A program made the translations under genes and the position numbers. A stretch of DNA of 37,427 bases from a virus, in IMG/VR virus record IMGVR_UViG_3300036770_003673, positions 1 to 37,427 of that record. One strand, given 5' to 3'. The notes beneath the pieces are model-generated. The model was not told where the DNA came from, searched no databases, and was given only the letters and a program-made list of their open reading frames with translations. Position 1 is the first letter of the stretch. Each line of letters opens with the position of its first letter. Positions 6,996-19,900 of this stretch are shown here, piece by piece.

Positions 6996-9900
6996 ATGGC
7001 AATTATACCACGTCAAACTGGGCTGTTATCAGCCGAAAATTGGAAGAAAGTTTATCAAACTTTCCGAGAAGCTAATTTTGTGTCTTATGATTTTGAGACA
7101 CTGCGTAAGAGCATGATTGATTATATCAAGCTCAACTACCCAGAAGACTTTAATGATTTCACTGAAAGCTCAGAATTTATTGCGCTAGTGGACTTAATTG
7201 CTTTCTTTGGACAAAGTCTAGCATTCAGGGGTGATCTCAATGCCCGTGAAAATTTCATGGACACTGCGGAACGCAGGGATAGCATATTAAAACTAGCACG
7301 TTTGGTTAGTTATAATCCTAAGCGCACACAAAGCGCCAGTGGTTTCTTACGTATTGACAGTGTAAGCACCACAGAGCGTATCAATGATAGCGATGGTATC
7401 GACATAAGCAATACTGTGGTATCTTGGAACGATCCCGGCAATGATAACTGGCTAGAGCAATTTACTGCCATTGTTAATGCCAGCATGGTAAACAATCAAA
7501 GCATAGGCAAACCAGCTAATACACAGTTTATCAATGGTGTACGCACAGATGAATACAGTATAAACGTCACCAACAATGTAGTACCAGTGTTCAGGTACAG
7601 CAGTGTAGTAGATGGGAATGATGTTAGTTTTGAAGTGACCAGTGGGACATCATCGGGTCGTACCTATGTATACGAATCTAACCCAGACACCAATCGTGCC
7701 TTCAACATGCTATACATGAATGACGGACTAGGCAATGGCAGCAACAACACAGGATTCTTCCTATATTTCAAACAAGGCGAATTAAAAACACTAGACTTTA
7801 GTATCAGCGAGGTAGTACCAAATAAAATTGTAAACATAGATGTTGCTAATATTAATAATTCAGACGTATGGTTATACAGTTTAGACAGTACAGGACGCAC
7901 AGAGACTCAATGGCGAGCAGTGCCAGCTGTGGCTGGTGTTAATGTAATATACAGTAATGTAGAAGATCGTAACCTATATCAAATTAACAGTAGAGCCAAT
8001 GATCAAATCAGTTTAGTTTTTGGTGATGGAGTGTTTACTACATTACCACAAGGTAACTTCAGACTTTATTATCGTGTAGCCAATGGATTGACTTACAGAA
8101 TCAGTCCTGACGAAATGCAAGGGGTGCAGGTAGGTATAGATTATGTTAGTCGCAGTGGTCGCATTGAAACTATTACTTTTACTGCCAGCCTTAGATACAC
8201 AGTGGCCAATGCCAGCGCAAGAGAAAGTTTAGACGACATTAAACAAAAAGCTCCTCAGCAATACTATACACAAAATCGTATGGTTACCGGGGAAGATTAT
8301 AATATATTACCATTTACTAATTACGGAATAGTAGCTAAGGTTAAAGCAACTAATAGAACCAGTTCAGGTATCAGTAGGTACCTGGACACATTAGACAGCA
8401 CAGGCAAATACTCGAGCACAAATATCTTTTGCGATGATGGTGTAATTTATCGCGAAGACATTGTGGCTAATTTACAATTTAGTTTTATTGATAACTTTGA
8501 AATTAGAAAATTTATTTTTAATAGGCTGATCCCTGACATCATTGACAGTAAAGAAGTCATGCATGTCTATTACTCAAAAGTTCAAGGGCAGCGTCCTGCA
8601 ATGAAACCATACAGTGCTGCTAGCATGGTTAATAACGAAATTTATAGGATTAATTTTGTTGGGACCACTGACTTTACTAAATTTGGTGCATTAAGTAACA
8701 GCGAAAATCTTGAATTTGTCAGCGCCAATGCCGGCAACCAAAAAACAACTTATACAGTAACAGCTAATCCCAGTCATACTGCATTTGAATTTAGTAACAA
8801 CATTTATAGATTTAATCCCACTTTGAGACTAAAAGTAGGTGATGTTGTCACATTCAACATTGCAACTCCGGGGTATCCTATGTATATTAAAACCAACTCA
8901 CTGGTAGGAACCAGTGGATTGGTTACATCGGGTAAATTATCAGCCAATGGTATAGATGTAGGGACTATTACTTGGGACACTACTAATGTTCCTCCGGGCA
9001 CTTATTATTACTCTGCTAGTACTACAGCATTAGCCATGCAGGGCGAAATCATTATCGATGGTTACGGCAATGGAGAGATATTAAGTAAACTACGCTGGAA
9101 TCTCAGCACAGTAGGTGACAGTGCTGCTACCGGTTATTTTATGTATAATAGTCGTCCGGAGCCATTAGTTAGTAACAGTGCACAAAACTCTACCAAGTAC
9201 TTGGTTGAAGGTGCGCTGATTCGATTTGTACCACCTGAAAACTTTCATTTTAATTCTGCTAGAAACATTGTTCCGGGGCCTGCGTCACAACCTGGAGACA
9301 CCATTGAGTTATACGCAGCTATTACCAAGGTTATTGGAGATGGTAGTAATCTAGAACAAGGAAACTTAGCCAATGGGCAAGGCCCAGTCAGTCTCAGTGC
9401 CAAGATACCCCATGGTGCTTATATTGACTCGATTATTCCTGTGTTCAAGAATAGTCTAAGTGATCCTCAACTAGGTGACCAGGTTGACGCAAATGAAGCA
9501 ACTGTGGACCGTGTAGCCGAACGCATTGGTGCATATTTAACATTCGGTCTTGACTACAGCGAAGTTAACCAAAGGTGGATCATTATCCCACCTGAGGAAT
9601 TAGTTTATAATCAAGGTTGGTTGGTAAAATTTGAATATAGCAATTTTGAATCTAAGTATTTGGTTTATTATAGAAATATACGTTATGTGTTTCACAGCAG
9701 AGGACAAACAAACTTTTTCTATGATCGCAGCTTGAAAACCTACGATAGCTTTAATAACACAGTTATTAAAGACAATATCAAAATTCTCAAAAGTAACAGT
9801 AGAATAGACCAAGATGCTCTGAGCAGACCACTGGGTGTAGACTATGAGTGGGAAATTTATAAACCAGTGGTTCGTTCTGATGGATTTGTTGACAGCAAGA

Positions 9901-10898
9901 TTGTGTATCTGACCTTTGCTGATAGTAACGAAGATTCGGTTCCTGATTATCCCAATCTCTTTGAAAAGATTGTTCAGCCAGATTTGTTTCCAGCTACCAA
10001 ACGTGTGTTCTTTCAACTAGTAACCAGTCCCTATGTTGAGTATAAGACTTGGCGTATAATTGATCGTAGTGAAATCATAACCAACTATCAAGTCATTGCA
10101 GAAGTATTACCAGTAATCAATAACTATGATGTAGGTCAGTTATTTTACGCCAGCAGCAACGATAGTTTTTATCGTGTACAATATAACTTTGCTAGAAAGA
10201 AAGTATTAAGTCCAGCACTAAGTCCTAATATCTATAGATCCTTTGTGGGTATGGAAAACTTGTTCTTTCAGTACAGACATAACACACCAGATTCTAATAG
10301 AATAGATCCCAGCATCAGTAACATTATCGATATCTATGTTTTGACCAATGCTTATAACAGTGCATATCGTTCGTACGTAGCAGATACTAGCTACAGAATT
10401 ACCGAACCGGTTGCTCCGACTAGTACTGAACTAGCTGTTGACCTTAAAGATTTAGAAAAGTTTAAGACTATCAGTGACACCATGGTTTTTCACAGTGCTA
10501 AGTTCAAACCTGTGTTTGGTGAAAAAGCGCATCCTAGTCTGCAGGCGACCTTTAAGGTAGTAAAGAATCCTAGTTTGAATCTCAGCGACAGTGATGTCAA
10601 AACCAGCGTAATTAATGCCATTAATACCTATTTTGAGATTGAAAATTGGGATTTTGGTGAAACTTTTTATTTCAGTGAACTTGCAGCATATCTACATAAA
10701 GTATTAAATCCTAATGTAGCCAGTATAGTGATCGTGCCTAAAGACCCCAGCGCAGACTTTGGGCAGCTTTATCAAATCAACGCCGAAGCAAATGAGATAA
10801 TTATTAGTGCAGCCACAGTAAATGATGTTGAAATCATTACATCTATAACTGCAACACAATTGAACTTGAGCATTACCAATAAAAGCGTAAGTACCTAA
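6996..10898 (+). CDS. 6: Baseplate wedge protein gp6-like with insertion domains
   Basis: The N terminus is typical of gp6/baseplate J-type wedge proteins: NFVSYDFETLRKSMIDYIKL, then SSEFIALVDLIAFFGQSLAF and ENFMDTAERRDSILKLARLV. gp6 forms the ring of heterodimers that triggers baseplate expansion. At 1300 residues it is twice the T4 length (660). The middle holds MVTGEDYNILPF, the family's ATDYD-like step, near residue 430. Residues about 602-688 look like a cupredoxin-type beta sandwich (YRFNPTLRLKVGDVVTFNIA, then PPGTYYYSASTTALAMQGEI), but the usual copper-binding His and Cys are absent. The C-terminal third (from about 1165) has an HSAKFKPVFGEKAHPSLQAT segment and helices (VINAINTYFEIENWDFGETF) resembling the wedge dimer region. 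The giant gene starts 11 bases after its stop. Confidence 0.88.
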   Translation: MAIIPRQTGLLSAENWKKVYQTFREANFVSYDFETLRKSMIDYIKLNYPEDFNDFTESSEFIALVDLIAFFGQSLAFRGDLNARENFMDTAERRDSILKLARLVSYNPKRTQSASGFLRIDSVSTTERINDSDGIDISNTVVSWNDPGNDNWLEQFTAIVNASMVNNQSIGKPANTQFINGVRTDEYSINVTNNVVPVFRYSSVVDGNDVSFEVTSGTSSGRTYVYESNPDTNRAFNMLYMNDGLGNGSNNTGFFLYFKQGELKTLDFSISEVVPNKIVNIDVANINNSDVWLYSLDSTGRTETQWRAVPAVAGVNVIYSNVEDRNLYQINSRANDQISLVFGDGVFTTLPQGNFRLYYRVANGLTYRISPDEMQGVQVGIDYVSRSGRIETITFTASLRYTVANASARESLDDIKQKAPQQYYTQNRMVTGEDYNILPFTNYGIVAKVKATNRTSSGISRYLDTLDSTGKYSSTNIFCDDGVIYREDIVANLQFSFIDNFEIRKFIFNRLIPDIIDSKEVMHVYYSKVQGQRPAMKPYSAASMVNNEIYRINFVGTTDFTKFGALSNSENLEFVSANAGNQKTTYTVTANPSHTAFEFSNNIYRFNPTLRLKVGDVVTFNIATPGYPMYIKTNSLVGTSGLVTSGKLSANGIDVGTITWDTTNVPPGTYYYSASTTALAMQGEIIIDGYGNGEILSKLRWNLSTVGDSAATGYFMYNSRPEPLVSNSAQNSTKYLVEGALIRFVPPENFHFNSARNIVPGPASQPGDTIELYAAITKVIGDGSNLEQGNLANGQGPVSLSAKIPHGAYIDSIIPVFKNSLSDPQLGDQVDANEATVDRVAERIGAYLTFGLDYSEVNQRWIIIPPEELVYNQGWLVKFEYSNFESKYLVYYRNIRYVFHSRGQTNFFYDRSLKTYDSFNNTVIKDNIKILKSNSRIDQDALSRPLGVDYEWEIYKPVVRSDGFVDSKIVYLTFADSNEDSVPDYPNLFEKIVQPDLFPATKRVFFQLVTSPYVEYKTWRIIDRSEIITNYQVIAEVLPVINNYDVGQLFYASSNDSFYRVQYNFARKKVLSPALSPNIYRSFVGMENLFFQYRHNTPDSNRIDPSISNIIDIYVLTNAYNSAYRSYVADTSYRITEPVAPTSTELAVDLKDLEKFKTISDTMVFHSAKFKPVFGEKAHPSLQATFKVVKNPSLNLSDSDVKTSVINAINTYFEIENWDFGETFYFSELAAYLHKVLNPNVASIVIVPKDPSADFGQLYQINAEANEIIISAATVNDVEIITSITATQLNLSITNKSVST

Positions 10899-10909
10899 CG
10901 GAATATTAA

Positions 10910-13900
10910 ATGGCTGTTAACCGACGAACTATTAATTTTTTACCACAGGTTTTTCAAACTGATACCAATAAAAAGTTTCTTGGTAGTACACTGGATCAAC
11001 TTATCAGTGAACCAGACTTAAAGAAAATTAATGGATTCATTGGTCGGAAACTCAGTCCCTCATTACGAGGCAATGATAACTACATCGTTGAAACCAACTC
11101 AGACCGTCAAAACTATCAACTCGAGCCAACCATTGTGGCACGCGATAGCAATCAAGATGTTGAGTTTGTAGCTACTTATTCTGATATTATTAATAAAATC
11201 AGTTTTTATGGTGGCATTACTAATGATCATAGCAGATTATTTGAATCTGAATACTATAACTTTGACCCACACATAGACCTTGACAAGTTTGTAAACTATA
11301 GTCAGTACCATTGGGTACCAGAAGGTCCAGAAGTTGTTACTATTAGCTCTCGGGCACCGATTCAAGGTAATACTATTACTTTTACTCGTTCGGGTAATAA
11401 TTATCTTACTAATCAAACTGGATCTGTTGCTAATCCTACGATTTACATTGTTCGTGGACAATCATATACTTTTACTATTAGTCATACACCCACACAAGGT
11501 AATCTTTGGATTCAAAGTGAACCTGGTCGAAGTGGAGTTAAACAATATGCAGTTGGTATTAGTTCAAGATCTGTATTAGGTATTAGCAATAATGGAATTA
11601 ACACTGGTAATGTATCGATCACAATTCCTGACAGGACCAGCCAAGACCAATATTTAGATTTAGATTTATTTGAAGCTGTTGACTACGCACTGTCGGGATC
11701 CTTTACTGCCGTTGATGGAGCAACTTGGACTAGCTCATTGAACATAGGTGGTCAAACTTTTTTTGCTGACAATCGTTATGTAATTTTTACTACTAGCAGT
11801 ACATCAGCAGCTGACTGGACCAACAGGTCGTCTACAGTGGTTGATAGCACACAAAGACGTGGAATATGGAGAACTAACCTAGTTCAATTACCCGGCGATG
11901 CTGCACCAAAGATTCATTTAACATTTGTTAAAAGTATTCCTGCGAATAGTCGTGTCGCTGTTAAGTCTGGTAGTCGAGAAGGTTTTGAGTACTTTGTAAA
12001 CAGCACCGGACTGTTTGAGCAAATACCAGACCTAACAGCTCCGCTAGATATTCTCTATTATCAAAATAGTTTGAATGAATCCTGCCGCGGAGAGATTCGT
12101 ATACTTGATCACGGAAGAATATTAGACATTGATCGTGACATTGTAGGCAACGAAAGTTATATTACACCACAAGGACAAGTTCTGCGTGATGGAATGTTGC
12201 TGTATTTTGATGATACTGTATTTCCAGAACAATACAGACAGCGATACTTTTATGTTGAAGGCGTAGGCCAACGCATAGTATTAGTACCACAAGACCAGTT
12301 GCCTGCTATTGAAACAATCAGTGTTGATTATATCACAATCAACCGTTCAAGTATAGATCGTAATCCGTGGTCTAGATGTAATCGTTGGTTTCATGCAGAC
12401 CTATTAGGTCATTTAAGTGAGCAGCGTTTAATTGAGACCAGAGCCAAAAGACCTATCATTGAGTTTGAGCCTAATCTACAATTATATAATTATGGTAGAG
12501 TTAACTTAGCCATTGTGGATTATCTGTTTGATGAAAACACTTATATTAACGTCAATGGCGTACAAACAGTGTTTACTAATGCCAGCACAGTAATTAATAA
12601 TGCTACATATGAATCATTAGAAAACACATTTACTTTTCCTTTGAAACAAGGACAATTGTGTATATTTGCCAATGATGTAAGTAACACTGTAAAACAACGT
12701 GTGTATAGGCTTGATTATGTTGACCAGTCTGGGTCATCATCGTTTAACGGGACTATTGCCGGTGAAGCAACCGGGGTTCAAGGGTCATATAAAATAATTT
12801 CGGGTAACGCTGATAATACCACTAGTTTTGCAATTGAGCTAGGAATCGGTTATGACTTATTCACTAAGACTAATGTTTACTTAGGAAGAGTCAGCGATAT
12901 AAACGGTAATTATGAGTTGACACTCGATCGTCCTTTAACAGTTAATCTAGTTAAAGCCGATGGAATAAAATTTATTAAACCTAGGGCTTTATTAACGGTG
13001 CTTCATACTGCTGAATATTATCATAGTGTTAGTGTTCGCAGTGGACTAAACCAAGGGGAATCGTTTTATTGGTATCAAAAAATCTATAGTGATCCTGCTA
13101 GTACTGTTAGTGCTCCAATTATTACATTGGTTGACCATTGGCGTCGAGCCCAGACTAAAAATCAAACCAACCAAGAACCGCTGTTTGATATCATCTTAGA
13201 TAATACTGCCCAATTTACAGGAACTAACCTACAGGTCAAAAACATCAGCCTTGGGCATGAACTTTTCTTTGAAAAGAATGTGTCCTTTACTAATGCTAAC
13301 CAGACCTTCCGCGACAGTAAGTTTGCAGGTACGCCTTTATTTTCTTACACTCGTGGTAATACGCCAATTGATCCTTATTTGAATTTTAATTTAGAATATA
13401 TCAGCAGTGCTGATTTCATTGGAGACATTAACTTTACTAATAACTATAACTCTGATATGTTTGAATATCGCGGGTTAGATTCTAATAGAAATATCAGTTT
13501 AGTTAGTGGTAAAATTGATGTAGGTTATATTAGACGTAATCGCGGCTTAGACGACAACGAGTTTGATAAATTCACAATGTGGAGTTCGGTTGGAATCACT
13601 GAACGTAATAGGTTCATTGCTGACACCACCAAACAATATCAACATATTTCTGCTGTATACGATGGTATTACTAGTTACTTTAATATTGACACCGAACCAG
13701 CACAAGAACATTCTGAAGCAGAATCGGAACCTAACATTAAGGTTTTTGTAAACAATCGTTTCGTTCCAAGACTGAGATTAGGAATGTCTCCTGCCTATCA
13801 ATTCGAAAGAGTCGGTGTGGCTAATGCAGTAAAGATTGATCAACGTATATTATCATTCAATGACAACATAGATATTTTAGTTTATTCTAAGAAAGCCGGT

Positions 13901-16900
13901 AGAAAAGGTTATTACCAAATCCCTACTAATTTAGAATTCAATCCTAATAACTCAGAGATTGGTTCAATGAGTATGGGACAGTTACGCAATCATCTTAATG
14001 TAATTGGTCAGAATATTAAAGGACTAATTGGTGATATTAACGGTAATAGTAATATTACTAATTTTGATTATGCACGTCGACCTGGTACTATTTTACAGCA
14101 TAGTTCTTTATTTGCACTAGCTCCTTTGTTTTTAGTTGGACAACAAGCTAACTTTATTGATGCATTGGATGCTGCCCGCAGAGATTATACTAGATTCAAA
14201 CACAAGTTTTTAGAATTGTCTGGCACTCTCAACGGTATAAGCTCCGACAATATTGTAGACAGTGTAGACAGAATTATCGATGCAATCAATTCTAGTAAAA
14301 ATCCATTGAATTTTCCTTACTACTACAGTGATATGCTGCCAGTGGGTAGCAAATATGTTACTAAAACTTTTACAATAAAAAGTACAATCAGCAGGTCGTT
14401 TATTGCTGATCGAGACCTGAGTACAGTTCGTGGACTATTGGTTTATCTAAACGGCGTACAGCTAACTAAAGTTTTCGATTACAATATTTCTGGATTCACA
14501 ATTGAATTAACAAACTCAGTTACTATTGCAGTCAACGACAAATTGATTTTACGGGAGTATGCAAATACAGACGGCTGTTATGTTCCAGAAACTCCAACAA
14601 AATTAGGGTTATATCCTAAGTTTCAACCATTGAAATTTTTAGACAATACTTATAGAGATGACATATATGTTATTCAAGGTCACGACGGTAGTTTAACACC
14701 AGCATTCAACGACTTTAGAGATGATTTGTTATTAGAATTTGAACGCCGTATATACAATAATATTAAGATTGATTACAATCCAGAAAACTTTGATATTTGG
14801 TCAAATATACCAGGTAAATTCCGAAACACTGATTACTCGCTGACAGAATTTAATCGAGTACTTAACACAGAATTCCTACGCTGGGCCGGGAACAATCATT
14901 TAGACTATACACTAAATGACACATACTTGGCTAATGATCAATTTAGTTACAATTATAATAGGGCATCAGACATTGATGGTCAATCAGTGCCTGGCTACTG
15001 GAGAGGAATTTACAAATATTATTTTGACACTGATCGTCCTCATAGTCATCCTTGGGAAATGTTTGGTTATACACTTAAACCAACATGGTGGGATAATACC
15101 TATAGTTGGACCGATACAGCAAAACGTAGCTTATTAATTAGTGCTGTACGTTCAGGGCAACCTAGCCCGGTTATTGCCAATGGACTGCAATTATATTACG
15201 ATTGGGGTAATACAGATTGTTATAGCCAAGGCAATACATTTCTTAATTTGGTTGATTCTACTAGAAACAACGGTTATCTAAAAAATAATATCAAATATAG
15301 CTCCGAGCATGGTGGTATCATGCGTACCGGCGGATACAACAGTGGAATTTCGAATTCAGTTGGTGATCGTATTGATATCGAAACCTATGCTGGTGGCACA
15401 GATAGATTTGGCAATGGAGATTTTACCATTGGATTCTGGGTCAAAAAACTCGAAGGCCCTGCTGGTAGTAAATTATTAAGTACAGGCAGTGCCGGGGCAT
15501 TGTCTGGCAATGACGATAAGTGTATTTGGCAATTCTATATCAGTGACCAAGGATTTTACTGGTGGAATTCGTCAGGCGGCAGTACTAACAATATTCAAGC
15601 ACTAGGATCATTTGTTGAAACAGGTGTTTGGCAGTTTGTTACAGTTACCTATCAGTATAACAATTCTGGCAATAATACAGTGCGTTGTTATATTAACGGC
15701 AAACAAAAACTAACGGCCACAGTCAGCACCGGAACTCACGATTATGTTGATCGCACAGCAGAAAATTCGTTACAGTATACATTAGGGGGTGGATATAGCA
15801 GCAGTTGTATGACCACTAACACCAAAGCTGAATTTGGTCCCTTTATGCTGTACAATCGTACTTTAACTGCGGAGGAAGTAGATTTTAATTATCGAGCGAG
15901 CAGTTCTAGATTTGAATTTGGTGTTAATACCAGACGCAGTGATTTATATCGTCGACCACGCTTCAGTGAAATTGTGCCAGTTGGCACAGATGGTAATCTA
16001 ATACCACCAATGGGCTTGATAGTACAAAATTTCAACACCCAAACCTTTAGTAGAAGTTTTAGTGTAGGGGATCACGGTCCGGTTGAGTCAGCATGGCGAA
16101 GAACTAGTGATTATGTGTTTGCTTTGCAGAAGGCCATGGCTTTGCTTAAGCCTGCACAGTATTTTGGCAGACTATTTGATATTAGTTCGTATGGTCCACA
16201 AAGCATAGGTGGCGATCGACAATTTGCGAATTTTGCTAGTCATAAAAGACACAACATAAATCAAATATCAGTCTTAGGTACGCCCACTGATACAGATGTA
16301 GCTCGACCAATTGGATACATTAATTGGGTATATTCGTATCTAATTGGGTTAGGAATTGATCCAGTAACTAAACTCACCGGACTACTTCAAAACACCGACG
16401 TTAATCTTGTCCATAAATTAGGGGGGTTCACTGACAAGCAGTATATACAAGTACTAGCTGAGCAGTTTAGTCCAGGCAGTGTCAGCGAAAGTGTAATTAT
16501 CCCAGATGAAAATTATCAAATACAACTAAACAAAAGTGTTCCGGTTGATCGCGCTGTGTACAGTGCTGTAATTGTAGAAAAGAGCAATCAAGGTTGGACT
16601 GTGACCGGATATAATCTTCGCAATCCTTTCTTTACAATCATTCCTAGTGAAACATCTGGTACATACTATAACATTTCTGTTCTTGACACCGCTGCTACGA
16701 TCTATCAGCAATTTAGATCCGAAAAAATTATTATTCCTTATGGATTTGAATTTACTAGTCGCCAACAAGTTGTAGACTTTTTAGTTAGCTATCAGCGTTT
16801 CCTAGTAGCACAGGGTTTTGTGTTCGACAACTATGACAATACATTAGCGGTAGTTCGTGATTGGATTCTAAGTGCTAAAGAATTTTTAACCTGGAGCCTT

Positions 16901-19900
16901 CAAGGCTGGGGACCTGGCAATGTACTAGTATTAAGTCCAGTGGTAGACAAGCTCAACATTGTTAGCACCGATGCAGTAGTAGATAGTTTGGTTAACAGTG
17001 TCTATGATAGCCAGCTGATGGGACCAAATTTCAATGTCCTTAAGAAAAATGACTTCAGTGTGCTGCGTGACAATTCTAGAACCAGCATTTACACTATCAG
17101 TGGTCAAACAGTGGCATTTGCTGATTTGAGCCTGGTTCAGTATGAACACGTAATGATATTTGACAATGTCACAGTGTTTAACGACATACTATATAAACCT
17201 GAGTTAGGTAATAGACAGTATAGATTAAAACTAGTAGGTAGCAAAACTGATAACTGGGATGGGCAACTTACACCACCTGGTTTTTTACATGTAGATAGTC
17301 GTTATCAAGCCTGGCAACCAAATCAAGAATATCGCAAAGGTGACAGTGTTGAATACAGAAATCGTGTGTATGTGGCCATGCAAAACATTTCGCCCGATGT
17401 CAACTTTAATTTTAATTCTTGGAAAGAATCGGATACCATAGTAGAGTCTGGATTAGTTCCTAACTTTGCATTGTTAGCCAGCAGATTAACCGAATTCTAT
17501 AATGTTGACAGCGAAACTCTTGATGAAAATCTAGCACGCTTTAGCAGTGGATTAATTGGGTATCGTACCAGAACATATCTTAGTGAACTTGGGTTAGATG
17601 AAACCAGTCAGCTCAAGTTTTACCAAGGCATGATCAAGCACAAAGGTACATTAAACGCCATGGAAGCATTGATCAAAGGCGACTTTGATGATATCAGTAG
17701 TTCCATACAGCTCTATGAAGAATGGGGAGCACGACTAGGTGAATATGGCGCCATTGACGCCAACCCAGAATTAACTATGATGATTCGTGAGAGTGTGTTT
17801 AACAGAAACCCAACTAGCTTTGAGTTTTTGAATTACAATCAAACTCCTGATTCCTCTAGTATTCCTGCTGTATATCCAAATCAACTGTTAAACATGAGTG
17901 CAGATTTTGATCCGCATTTGTTCTTAAACAGAAACAGTCAAAATCATAAATTAGTTGAGGATTTAGACCTACGCATTAAAACACGACTAGCCAAGATTGA
18001 ATTGTTTGGTGATAATCTCATATGCGGTACACAGCCTAGCGAATTAGTAGCCTATAGTATCAGTGTAGTAGAAAACCTGGGATATGATATTGATGTACTA
18101 GGATCTACTACTTATGGTGTGCAACTATTAGACGATAACGGGTTAATATTTGATAGTCGTAGTGTAGGAGATGCTATAACTATCGCTGCTAAATCAACTC
18201 TCAGCGTTGAAGATCTCGAATACGTTATTGAATCGCCAACCGAATTAGATCGCCAGTTGCAGGCTGACAACGAAATTGATTTCACTGTAAGCAGTGCATA
18301 CCCAGGACAGCCTTTAACTATTTCTGTTCGTAGTAAACAGTTAATTGAAAAATTAGAGTACTCAATTGAAAGTCCTACACAAGAAGATGTATTCGCTGAT
18401 CGTGTAGTGGATATTCGAGTACTAGATCGAGTACGTGCAGGTCAAGAAATCGGCTTCAGTGTAATGAGTATTAAAACTACTGAAACACTGTACTGGAGTA
18501 TCGAAACACCAAACGAAGGCGAAAGTTATACATTTACCTATCTTGAAAGTCCCGACGGTTGTAAAGTAAAAGAAGATGGCAACATTGATCGGGTAGGGCA
18601 ACGTGTCGACGAGCCAGTGGATTATTTGTTGTATTCGGCCCTGACCGATGATAGTTTAATTTCCGTCACTACAAGATCAGTAGGCGGCAGCACCAGCAGT
18701 GAATTATTTGCTGGCACTGATGGTGCCAATGGCCCATGGCCCGATGACATCGACGCTGACATCGTAATTATCAATCACGGGCTAAACGATGCTAAACAAC
18801 GAATTGAAGTAGACTATTATAAAAATACTTTAGAAAACATTCGTGCCAATTTGAACAGAAAGACTGCGATAATCTGGGTACTACCACCTCCGGTGAATAT
18901 GAGTTTACCTACTGAGAATGGTTTAATTGATCCTAGAACTAATTGGAACAAAACCGGTGTACTAGAACAATACAGAAACGCCATGCGTGAAGTAGCAGTA
19001 TTAGGCGGAGATTATGTAGTTGATCCTGCCGAAATCCCAAATTGGCAAGATTACTTGGATGTAGATCCAATGATACCTAACCAGCATGGATATCGTGCAT
19101 TGGTCAGGGAGTTACTAGCACCAGCAGTGCGTACTGCTATTAGAGATCGCAATCAGGGCAACCAAGAAAGCTACGAGAATGATGTTATCACTGCTGGCTA
19201 TGTTAAGAACGATGAAGTACACAAACAAATTTTTGACATTTCAAAGTACTCATTTACTTCAATTGATCTCAGCAAATTTGAAACTGGTTATAAAATATGG
19301 TTAGCTAAAGATTTTAATCATGAGTGGCAAGTCTACAGACTACTACAAAACGAGTTTGTGGTACAAAGTATGCAGCCAGATCTAGACAATAAGATCACAG
19401 TGAATCTATGGAAAGGGCCGCCCTTAGACACTACTGTAACCGGAACCAGGGATGGTTTTACTGCTGACGATGTTGCTGCTATTGTAAATTCTTGGTATCT
19501 TAAGTACGCTTACAGAAATGGTGAACAAGGCGGGCTAGATTACTGGGTAGGAGAATACATCAATCGTGGCATTGAACTAAACGACCTAGAAGTTATTTTT
19601 AGAAATATTGTCTATCAATTTATCAATAGTGGACAGGAATTAAGTCAACAATACCATGGCATAGTGGAAGGTGACATCATTGCTATTCGTGGCGTAGCTG
19701 ATGGATTAGACGGTGTTTATCGTGTGTTATACAGCGACAACTCTACCGTGACTATACAAGGAACACAAGAACAAAATAATTTCCTAAACAACAGTGATAC
19801 CTACGGACTCAATAGCACAATCTTTGATTTCCAACCTATGCGTTTTGATGACATGAATCATCTAAGAAAAACCAAGCCTAAGAGAGCTTGGATGGCTGAT

